Shown piece by piece: positions 8,325 to 15,248 of a stretch of DNA of 41,485 nt (its first letter is position 1; every line of letters starts with the position of its first letter). Source of the stretch: Chlorobiota bacterium. Its GTDB lineage: Bacteria > Bacteroidota > Ignavibacteria > OLB7. The notes beneath the pieces were generated by a model. It did no database searches. It was not told the origin of the DNA and was given only the letters and a program-made list of their open reading frames with translations. The stretch lies in contig JAEUSP010000084.1 of assembly GCA_016788565.1 (NCBI GenBank), positions 1 to 41,485 of the forward strand. The letters run 5' to 3'. The position numbers and the translations under genes were made by a program.

Positions 8325-8756
8325 CGTATATCTGAAGATTATGATCGAGACCAAACGAAAAACTGTGGCGGAACAGCGGAAGTACTCAGTTGTTGATGGT
8401 GCTTCAGCAAGAGCTATTTAGGGGATGTATTGAGCAGAAGTGAGCAGAAGATGAAATCTATGTAGTTTATTGATGCCGTAATAGACGAGGATAGAAGTGG
8501 AGTAGTTTTCGGCACAGATTGGACAAGTAGTAATGTGGCTGATCTGTCTAATAACCAAACTGATGGCAATAATAAGGAGGCAAGGGATGATAGAACAAAC
8601 ATGAACCTCAAGAACAAGCCCTTTGGGTAACCTGAACTTACAAGCGAAATACAGGTAGTGCGGTAATGCAACCGTTATGCGTAATCCGTTTGGCGGCTTT
8701 GCATTGAGCTTAAAAGAAATTGAACAAAACCGTTAACAAACAATACTAACTTTAGA
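8325..8756. other. Gene-free stretch at the left edge of the AT-rich island
   Basis: Base composition shifts from GC-rich to AT-rich within this stretch. No convincing gene is seen on either strand. Short open frames lack recognisable motifs and start signals. It may contain decayed coding sequence, since a plus-strand run near 8460-8630 reads like broken protein but cannot be assigned. Confidence 0.4.
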
Positions 8757-10565
8757 ATGAGTCAATATAGTCTGCATAATTTTCATATACCCGTAATGGG
8801 TCTGAGTTTCACTGTTGACACGCCAGTTAAGGTAGCTCGTTTTGGCATTTCATCAGTGGTTTCGATCACTGAGCACAACATGCTGGAATCCATGCGTAGT
8901 TTTTACTGCCATGAAACAAATCGGCCATATGTGGCCATTACTTCAAAAGATGATGACTACCGGTCGAAACGCATTACTGAATACCTCAACCTACTTAATG
9001 AAATAGTAAGCGGTCAAATTAGAGACTTGTGCAACGAGTCCTTCGAAAATGAAAACGACATTAATAAATATTTTTTGCTATTACCTGAATATTTAGATGT
9101 AAAACAGCTTTACAAACAAATGCTATCAACTGACGATGTGGCTAAAAAAAATAAATTGCAAAATAGATTACGTAACTATATAGTAGCTGGAGCCATTGAT
9201 GTAAACATAATGACCAAGGTTGATCGCCCCGCTTACGACACTAACGGCCAAGCACTGCCGCCTGAATTTTCAGATGCCATGACTGCACTGCGTGGCTTTG
9301 CAAACAGCAGTCTAAATTCTTCGGTGGTATTTTCGGCAGGTTTTAATTCGAAATTGTATTCGTATTGTGAACAATTTAGAGATTTTTTTCCAGATATTAA
9401 TGGTGTTGTAAAAAAGAAAATAATAATTAAAGTTAGTGATTTTCGCTCAGCACAAATTCAGGGAAGGTTCTTTGCAAAAAAAGGAATCTGGATTTCGGAA
9501 TTTCGTATTGAATCAGGTCTTAATTGCGGCGGCCATGCTTTTGCAACTAATGGACTGTTGTTGGGTCCCATATTGGAAGAATTTAAACAAAACCGGCAAA
9601 TTTTATACGATGAATTGTTTTCAATGTGCCAGGCTGCATTGGCACAAAAAGAAAGAACCTGTTTTACTGAAAACCCGGATATGCGCATAACCGTTCAGGG
9701 TGGCATTGGTACTGCTTCGGAAAACGCGTTTTTGCTGCAGTACTATGAAATGGATGGTACCGGATGGGGCAGCCCGTTTCTTTTAGTGCCTGAAGCTACA
9801 AATGTGGATGAAGAAACCCTACATCTATTAGCCACAGCCTCTAAGGACGATTATTACCTGAGCGATTCGTCACCTCTTGGTGTGCCGTTTAATAATTTCA
9901 GAAAAACATCAGCAGAAAAACAACGGAAGGAACGTATAGAAAAGGAACGGCCCGGCAGCCCATGCTATAAAAAATTCCTTGCATTTAATAATGAGTTTAG
10001 TGGTGAACCCTTATGCACAGCATCACGTAAGTATCAGCACCTGAAACTGAATCAACTTAATCAGGATGATACAAAAGCAACCGATGAACAGTTAAATGAT
10101 GTGATAGTAAAGGATTGCCTGTGCGAAGGCCTGTCGGCATCGGTATTTCTGGTCAATAGAATTCCTGTGCCACATAATCTGAAGGCAGTAACCATTTGTC
10201 CAGGGCCTAACTTGGCATATTTTTCAGGAGTGTTTTCACTTAGCCAGATGGTTGATCATATATATGGCCGTGGCAATGTACTTAATTCACTGGTCAGACC
10301 ACATATGTTTATCAATGAACTTCAGTTATATATTGATTATCTTGACAGGGAAATCAAAAAAACATTTGGTGAGCTAAACGAAAAAAAAGAAAAACAATTA
10401 ATTGCCTTTAAAGAAAACCTCTTTAAAGGAATTAATTATTATCGGCAGATAACCACTAAGCTGAAGATGGAGACTAGCCAGTTTGTCGAAAATTTTAAAA
10501 ACGATTTACTGGAATGCGAAATGAACTTGAAGATTATTTTGCTTCCTGAGCCAACCGCTAAGTAA
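8757..10565 (+). CDS. Putative flavin-dependent enzyme, distant nitronate monooxygenase-like TIM barrel
   Basis: 602 residues, starting MSQYSLHNFHIPVMGLSFT. Two motifs suggest a nitronate monooxygenase/2-nitropropane dioxygenase-like, FMN-binding barrel: LNCGGHAFATNG (about 253-264, like the family GGH motif) and VQGGIGTASENAFLL ... DGTGWGSPFL (about 313-341, like the phosphate-binding GGI ... ADGVQMGTRFL stretch). The C-terminal half has conserved-looking Cys (KDCLCEG, CPGPNLAYFSG) and ends in a charged, probably helical region. Substrate and exact reaction are unknown. Codons are AT-rich (AAA, AAT, TTT, ATT), unlike the flanking genes, which points to horizontal acquisition. The gene stands alone, flanked by gene-free DNA and mobile-element debris. 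The fold call is inference from motif resemblance. Confidence 0.55.
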   Translation: MSQYSLHNFHIPVMGLSFTVDTPVKVARFGISSVVSITEHNMLESMRSFYCHETNRPYVAITSKDDDYRSKRITEYLNLLNEIVSGQIRDLCNESFENENDINKYFLLLPEYLDVKQLYKQMLSTDDVAKKNKLQNRLRNYIVAGAIDVNIMTKVDRPAYDTNGQALPPEFSDAMTALRGFANSSLNSSVVFSAGFNSKLYSYCEQFRDFFPDINGVVKKKIIIKVSDFRSAQIQGRFFAKKGIWISEFRIESGLNCGGHAFATNGLLLGPILEEFKQNRQILYDELFSMCQAALAQKERTCFTENPDMRITVQGGIGTASENAFLLQYYEMDGTGWGSPFLLVPEATNVDEETLHLLATASKDDYYLSDSSPLGVPFNNFRKTSAEKQRKERIEKERPGSPCYKKFLAFNNEFSGEPLCTASRKYQHLKLNQLNQDDTKATDEQLNDVIVKDCLCEGLSASVFLVNRIPVPHNLKAVTICPGPNLAYFSGVFSLSQMVDHIYGRGNVLNSLVRPHMFINELQLYIDYLDREIKKTFGELNEKKEKQLIAFKENLFKGINYYRQITTKLKMETSQFVENFKNDLLECEMNLKIILLPEPTAK

Positions 10566-10666
10566 GCAGTGATGAAAGCCCTCACTCAAAATCATACTTT
10601 TTGGTAACAATTTGGGTGTCACCAGTTCACGTGGATGAATGATGGTTGAGTAAACTGCAACAGGTT

Positions 10667-10769
10667 TATACTCAAATAAAAGGAGAATGCGAAAATCCTT
10701 CATTTGCCTTGCCCGTGAATGCAGACATCTATTTTATCGAATTTCGCAAACTCCAATATTCCGAGTATA
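10667..10769. repeat. Palindromic TATACTC/GAGTATA element, copy 1
   Basis: 103 bp bounded by TATACTC (10667-10673) and GAGTATA (10763-10769). The subterminal AATGCGAAAATCC and GAATTTCGCAAACTCC match the consensus inverted end TATACTC...TTTGCGAAA seen at 15730-15875 and 19572-19687. It carries no gene of its own and is MITE-like. Confidence 0.65.
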
Positions 10770-10786
10770 CACCAACTTCAAAGCAA

Positions 10787-11025
10787 ATGATGGAACGACC
10801 TGAGACCATAGAAGGTTGTCACAGTCTGATCGAAGAATTGTCGAGACTTATTGCACGCTTATGAATCGAGTTTACAGATTTACAAATCCAGAATGCAGAG
10901 TTCCTGACCCAAAGCAACTACCTTCAGCCTCAACTTGATCAAAAAAGACGGAACCGCCACCGCCCTCCCAGCAGCGACGGGCTGAAAAAATTAGGCATTC
11001 CCAAAACACCAACCGGTAAGAAGGG
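10787..11025 (+). pseudogene. Remnant of an IS66-type transposase (N-terminal part)
   Basis: Reading from the ATG at 10787 and through the in-frame TGA at 10862-10864 gives a coiled-coil-like stretch (HSLIEELSRLIARL, then IEFTDLQIQNAEFLTQSNYL). It is followed by RRNRHRPPSSDGLKKLGIPK. The (N)S(x)PPSSDG(L)KK motif after a Leu-rich helix is the hallmark of the IS66 TnpC N-terminus. The rest of the roughly 500-residue transposase is absent, and a solo palindromic-element end follows at 11041-11070. This is a dead fragment. Confidence 0.65.
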
Positions 11026-11040
11026 AATAACGACACAAGT

Positions 11041-11070
11041 TTTTCCGCAAATCATTTTCATTGGAGTATA
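11041..11070. repeat. Solo right end of the TATACTC/GAGTATA element
   Basis: TTTTCCGCAAATCATTTTCA then TTGGAGTATA matches the right end of the copy in the smc intein (CATTGGAGTATAGC). No matching left end is found upstream, so only half an element remains, next to the IS66 debris. Confidence 0.55.
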
Positions 11071-11101
11071 ACTGTAATATCAACAACCAAGGCATACCAT
11101 A

Positions 11102-11296
11102 ATGGAAGCTCATATCGAAATCGCCATCCCTGTTGTGGTTTTTAATGACGACGACGAGAATATCTGGTACGCTCACTCTCCTGTGCTGGATATTACTGGC
11201 TATGGTAGAAGTGAAGACGAAGCGAAGGAGTCATTTGCCATTATTCTGCAAGAGACTATGGACTACATGGTAACTCACGACACAAGGATTTGCTAA
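11102..11296 (+). CDS. HicB-like antitoxin-family protein, orphan
   Basis: A 64-residue acidic protein: IEIAIPVVVFNDDDENIWYA then HSPVLDITGYGRSEDEAKES. The pattern of an edge strand, an acidic turn, a D/E-rich G-(x)-G turn and EA at the start of a helix is that of the HicB RNase H-like fold. HicB normally pairs with the small HicA RNA-cleaving toxin, but no HicA-like frame adjoins it. It also lacks a DNA-binding C-terminus, so it may be an orphan or a relict. A repeat end lies about 30 bp upstream of its start. Confidence 0.5.
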   Translation: MEAHIEIAIPVVVFNDDDENIWYAHSPVLDITGYGRSEDEAKESFAIILQETMDYMVTHDTRIC

Positions 11297-11324
11297 CTAA
11301 ACTCAACCAGCATCCACACGCGCA

Positions 11325-12155
11325 ATGCCCCCACCAATCCTCCCCAACCCCACCGCCCGTTTCTCCAATCGTGTTTGCGATTATGTTCGCTATCGCCCAG
11401 GGTATCCTGCGGAGGTGGTTACGCTGTTGCAGCAGGAGTATGGCCTAACTCCTGATGCCGTTGTTGCCGATGTTGGCAGCGGAACTGGCTTGCTTACTCA
11501 GCTTTTTTTGAAGAATGGAAACGTGGTTTATGGCGTTGAACCAAACCAAGAAATGCGGCTGGCTGGGGAGGAATTTCTTGCAGAATATCCCAACTTCCAG
11601 AGCATTGCTGCCACTGCCGAATCTACTCAGCTTCCAGAACGGAGCGTGGATATTCTTGCCGCCGGACAAGCCTTCCACTGGTTCCAGCAGGAAGCCGCAA
11701 AAAAAGAATTTCAGCGCATTCTGAAACCGAACGGAATTGTTGTGCTGATCTGGAATGTTCGCCGCACCGATGCCACCCCGTTTCTTCGTGAGTACGAGGC
11801 GTTGCTTGCTGAATTTGGAGCAGAATACACCGAGGTTATTCACCGAACAATCACCAACACTGCCACCGATGACGGCGCGCGCGATATTCAGAATTTTTTC
11901 ACTCCGGAATACTACCGCAAGCACATCATCCCCGATAATTTCCAGCACTTTGATGCCGAGGGATTGATTGGCCGCGCCCGCTCCGCTTCCTACATGCCCG
12001 CGCCAGGCGACCCACGATTCAACGAAGCTATCCAAGCCTTGCAAGAACTCTTCAATCGCCACCAACAAAATGGGAAAGTGAGGGTGGAATACGACACCGA
12101 GCTTCACGTTGGATGGTGGGGCCAGGGACGCGCAGCAAAGGAGGGAAGAAGGTGA
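11325..12155 (+). CDS. Class I SAM-dependent methyltransferase
   Basis: 276 residues. SAM-binding motif I is VVADVGSGTGLLTQL (about 46-60), then the acidic end of strand 2 in VYGVEPNQEM (about 69-78). AATAESTQLPERSVDILAAG and QRILKPNGIVVLIWN give motifs II-III of the Methyltransf_11/25 type. The start MPPPILPNPTARFSNRVCDY and RYRPGYP match the group of small-molecule methyltransferases that begin F..R...Y..YRP.YP. The substrate cannot be inferred. The stop codon overlaps the GTG start of the next gene (GTGA), so the two are translationally coupled and may act on related metabolites. Confidence 0.85.
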   Translation: MPPPILPNPTARFSNRVCDYVRYRPGYPAEVVTLLQQEYGLTPDAVVADVGSGTGLLTQLFLKNGNVVYGVEPNQEMRLAGEEFLAEYPNFQSIAATAESTQLPERSVDILAAGQAFHWFQQEAAKKEFQRILKPNGIVVLIWNVRRTDATPFLREYEALLAEFGAEYTEVIHRTITNTATDDGARDIQNFFTPEYYRKHIIPDNFQHFDAEGLIGRARSASYMPAPGDPRFNEAIQALQELFNRHQQNGKVRVEYDTELHVGWWGQGRAAKEGRR

Positions 12156-13372
12156 GCAACGGAACCACCCTCCACACGGCTGAGTTTTTAATCCAACCCG
12201 GCGAATCGAATCCTCTGCAAGCCGATGCTGGCCTGCTGTGCGATTCCGCCGGAATAATCTTGGCGATTGGCCAAGCGCACGAACTCCGTTCCAAATCCGA
12301 TGTCACGGTTCACCACCAAATCCTGATGCCGGGGGTGGTGAACTGCCACGCTCATCTTACCGATGCTGGTATCGCAAAACCAGTTGGCGGGGGGGAAGGG
12401 TTGGTGCGGTGGGTGCAAGGGTTGCTTGCTTCGCGGGGCACGGCCCAACCGGAGGAAATTTTTCAGCAACAGGTTCGCGCAGTGTTGCGCCAAATGATGG
12501 AGCGCGGAACCGTGGCGGTTGGCGAAGTAGCCAACAACTTCCGAACAATTCCTGCGATTGCTGAAACGGGCATCCGCTGCCGTTTCATGCACGAGTTGCT
12601 GGGCTTCCCCGAAAACCGCGCTCATCAGGTAATGCTGGCTACGCTAACCGGTCAGCAACGTGCCGAGCTTCCATCAACGATTTTCTACACCCTTGCCGCC
12701 CATGCTCCTTACTCAGTTTCGCCGCCGTTGATGAAGCTGATCCAGCAGAAGAACGCCCAGCAAGGGACGTTCACCTTCCAACACCTTGCCGAGGACCCCG
12801 ACGAACGCTTACTCTACCAAGAAGCTGCCGGCCCGTGGCGTGAATTTCTGGAAAGGATTGGCGGCTGGGAACCAACATGGGAAGCGTTCGGAGTGCCGCC
12901 GATTGAGTTTTACGACCGCATGGGGTTGATTGATGGCAACTTCGTCGGGGTTCATCTGGCCGATGCTACCGAGCGTGAGATTGCGCTGATGGCAAGCCGG
13001 GGGGCGCGGGCAATCCTTTCGCCAGCCTCCAACCTCCATATCACGGGGAAATTTCCGGACGTGATGGCGATGGTGCGGCATGGATTGCAGTTCGGGTTCG
13101 GAACCGACGGGCGTGGCTCCAACCCCAGCATTGATGTCTTCGACGAAGCCGCAATGGTGCTGGAACGCTTCCCCAATCTTCCCGCCGGAATTTTGCTGAA
13201 AGCCTTGACGATTCACGGTGCGGAGATTTTGCAGTTCAGCGATTTGGGAAAACTCACCGTTGGCCAAGCATCATCGCTTCTGTCGGTGGCCGTGAACGGT
13301 TCGCCAAATGATTTGCGGGGGGTTGAGCAGGCTGTGGTGATGGATGCTGTTGGGCGGCAGCTTCAAGCATGA
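12152..13372 (+). CDS. Amidohydrolase-superfamily deaminase/hydrolase (TrzA/SsnA-like)
   Basis: An ATG at 12113 exists in the same frame. The GTG at 12152 is preferred because AAGGAGGG lies just upstream (from 12139) and the start overlaps the preceding stop as GTGA. This gives 406 residues, usual for the family. Metal-site motifs are in order: HAH (residues 66-68, in MPGVVNCHAHLT), AHAPYSVSP, QHLAEDPDE, VHLADATE and GTDGRGSNPSIDVFDEA near the C-terminus. These fit the mononuclear-metal ATZ/TRZ branch, which includes S-adenosylhomocysteine, guanine and aminofutalosine deaminases. A role in menaquinone (futalosine) synthesis is possible but unproven, since no mqn genes are near. Confidence 0.8.
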   Translation: MSNGTTLHTAEFLIQPGESNPLQADAGLLCDSAGIILAIGQAHELRSKSDVTVHHQILMPGVVNCHAHLTDAGIAKPVGGGEGLVRWVQGLLASRGTAQPEEIFQQQVRAVLRQMMERGTVAVGEVANNFRTIPAIAETGIRCRFMHELLGFPENRAHQVMLATLTGQQRAELPSTIFYTLAAHAPYSVSPPLMKLIQQKNAQQGTFTFQHLAEDPDERLLYQEAAGPWREFLERIGGWEPTWEAFGVPPIEFYDRMGLIDGNFVGVHLADATEREIALMASRGARAILSPASNLHITGKFPDVMAMVRHGLQFGFGTDGRGSNPSIDVFDEAAMVLERFPNLPAGILLKALTIHGAEILQFSDLGKLTVGQASSLLSVAVNGSPNDLRGVEQAVVMDAVGRQLQA

Positions 13373-13390
13373 GTGCGGTGGGGATTCGAT

Positions 13391-13410
13391 ACTCAGCATG
13401 AGTGGGGACC
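13391..13410 (+). repeat. Fragment of repeat R1
   Basis: ACTCAGCATGAGTGGGGACC matches the right half of R1 (CTCAGCATGAGCGG). The left half is missing. Confidence 0.4.
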
Positions 13411-13502
13411 ATGCTCAGTAACTCGAATCATTTGTGGAACGCTAACCGGTCAATGAGCCGCGAACATTACCTTCTGATTACCCACCATCCTCACCAAAAC
13501 CG

Positions 13503-13532
13503 TTTGCCGATTCCCTCACGTTCTTATTTTTG
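13503..13532 (+). promoter_or_regulatory. Bacteroidota-type promoter of pyk
   Basis: TTTG at 13503-13506 and TATTTTTG at 13525-13532 match the -33 (TTTG) and -7 (TAnnTTTG) consensus of Bacteroidota, with an 18-bp gap. The box ends only 6 bp before the ATG at 13539, so transcription may begin at or next to the start codon. Confidence 0.45.
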
Positions 13533-13538
13533 CGGCCT

Positions 13539-15011
13539 ATGTCGAAAACCAAGAAAGCAACCCTGGAAGAGCAACTCTTTTTCCCCCCTTCGCTTCAGCA
13601 CACCAAAATCCTTTGCACGCTTGGCCCGGCAACGGCAACCAAGGAACGCATTCGCCAGTTGATCCTGGCCGGTGCCGATGCTGTTCGGCTGAACTTCTCG
13701 CACTCCAAATATGAAACTCACCGGAAGTTAGCCGAGATGACGCGGGAGGTTTCCGCCGAGCTTGACCGCCACATCGCCATTATCCAGGATTTGCAGGGGC
13801 CAAAGATTCGTGTGGGAACGCTTCCTGATGGCCCCGTGCTGCTGCGCCCTGCCGAGCGGGTGATCCTTACCACCGATGCCGTTGCCAGCGGCGATAACCG
13901 AATCCCCGTTCAGTACAAAAAACTTGCCGACGACGTGCGCACCGGCGACAGCATCTTTCTGGATGATGGATTGCTGCGGCTTCGGGTAGTTGCCAAAAGT
14001 GGCCGCAACATTGCCTGCGATGTCATCAACGGCGGGTTGCTGAAGGAGCACAAAGGGGTGAACCTTCCGGGGGTGAACGTTAGCGAGCCAAGCCTGACGG
14101 CAAAGGATCGTCGCGATCTTGAGTTTGGGCTATCGCTTGAGGTGGATTATGTGGCGTTGTCGTTTGTCCGTTCGGCCAAAGATATTTATGACCTGAAGCG
14201 GCTGATTGCCAAGCATGGCAAAACCACCCCAGTGATTGCCAAGATTGAAAAAATTGAGGCGATCCGCGAGCTTGACGCGATTATCATGGCCGCCGATGCG
14301 GTGATGATTGCCCGCGGCGATTTGGGGGTTGAGCTTCCCAGCTACGAGGTTCCGTTGCTGCAAAAAAGGATCATCAGAAAGTGCCGTGAGCTTGGCAAGC
14401 CAGTGATCACCGCAACGCAGATGCTGGAATCCATGGTCCAGAACCCGCGCCCCACCCGCGCCGAAAGTTCGGACGTAGCCAATGCGGTGTATGATGGAAC
14501 CGATGTGGTGATGCTTTCGGCGGAAACATCGGTTGGTGCCTTCCCGGTCGAGACGGTGATGACCATGAACGACATCCTTCGCTCCACCGAAAGCGTCGTC
14601 CGGTTCGACCCCAACTGGAAACGATCAACAGCCGGGGAAACCGAGATGGAGATGGCCGAAAACGCGGTGGCAATGGCGGCCTGTGTGTTGTCGTCGCAGG
14701 TGAACGCCAGCGCAATTTTTTGCCTGTCCTACACCGGCAACACCGCCCGAACAATGTCGCGCCAGCGCCCCGATGCCCCGATTATTGTGATGACCCAGGA
14801 CCTTGATGTTTGCCGCCGTTTGTGCCTGTATCGTGGCATCTACACCATCACGATTGAGCAGCCGGAGGACACCGAGGATGCGGTCTCGGTGATGAAGCGC
14901 GCAGCAATCGAAGCGGGTGTGGTGGAGGAAGGGGAGGTGGTCATCATCACCACCGGCTACCCGTTGGATGAGAAAGCCAGCACGAACATGATTGTGGTGG
15001 ATAGGGTGTAG
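13539..15011 (+). CDS. pyk: Pyruvate kinase
   Basis: 490 residues from the ATG at 13539; a TTG 9 bp upstream is less likely. The enzyme converts phosphoenolpyruvate and ADP to pyruvate and ATP, the last step of glycolysis. Visible are TKILCTLGPAT (start of the A domain), GADAVRLNFSH, IIQDLQGPKIRVG, the B domain (about 85-185), VIAKIEKIEAI with the catalytic Lys, and the signature MIARGDLGVELP. Then come TATQMLESM and the C-terminal allosteric domain (about 365-490). Length and order are normal. It is monocistronic by context: 166 bp follow the preceding gene and 237 bp precede smc. The downstream gap shows no gene or clear terminator. Confidence 0.96.
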   Translation: MSKTKKATLEEQLFFPPSLQHTKILCTLGPATATKERIRQLILAGADAVRLNFSHSKYETHRKLAEMTREVSAELDRHIAIIQDLQGPKIRVGTLPDGPVLLRPAERVILTTDAVASGDNRIPVQYKKLADDVRTGDSIFLDDGLLRLRVVAKSGRNIACDVINGGLLKEHKGVNLPGVNVSEPSLTAKDRRDLEFGLSLEVDYVALSFVRSAKDIYDLKRLIAKHGKTTPVIAKIEKIEAIRELDAIIMAADAVMIARGDLGVELPSYEVPLLQKRIIRKCRELGKPVITATQMLESMVQNPRPTRAESSDVANAVYDGTDVVMLSAETSVGAFPVETVMTMNDILRSTESVVRFDPNWKRSTAGETEMEMAENAVAMAACVLSSQVNASAIFCLSYTGNTARTMSRQRPDAPIIVMTQDLDVCRRLCLYRGIYTITIEQPEDTEDAVSVMKRAAIEAGVVEEGEVVIITTGYPLDEKASTNMIVVDRV

Positions 15012-15248
15012 CCGTTTGCCCTTATCCGGCAACGCGGCTGGCCCCGCCTGCCGAGAGCGAAAATCACCGCCCCGCCGCCGGTCAAATTTCCGTAAGTTCG
15101 CGCCGTTCCAACGCCGCTTCAACCATGATCCCCAAGCATCGGGGAAGGGGCGGCTACTTCCCTATCAACCATTTCTAACTCCTACGGCTGGCGCATCCAT
15201 CGCCAGGTGTTTGCGCACAATCCGCGAAGCCAGCCACCCTGAACAGAT

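Noticed and set aside
8414-8671. 85-codon minus-strand frame with hydrophobic stretches downstream of paaD
   Set aside because: AT-rich DNA gives Leu/Ser-rich chance frames. No start signal, partner or motif was found.
12113-12151. Upstream ATG start for the amidohydrolase
   Set aside because: It would overlap the methyltransferase by 43 bp. The GTG at 12152 has a strong ribosome-binding site and a GTGA stop-start overlap.
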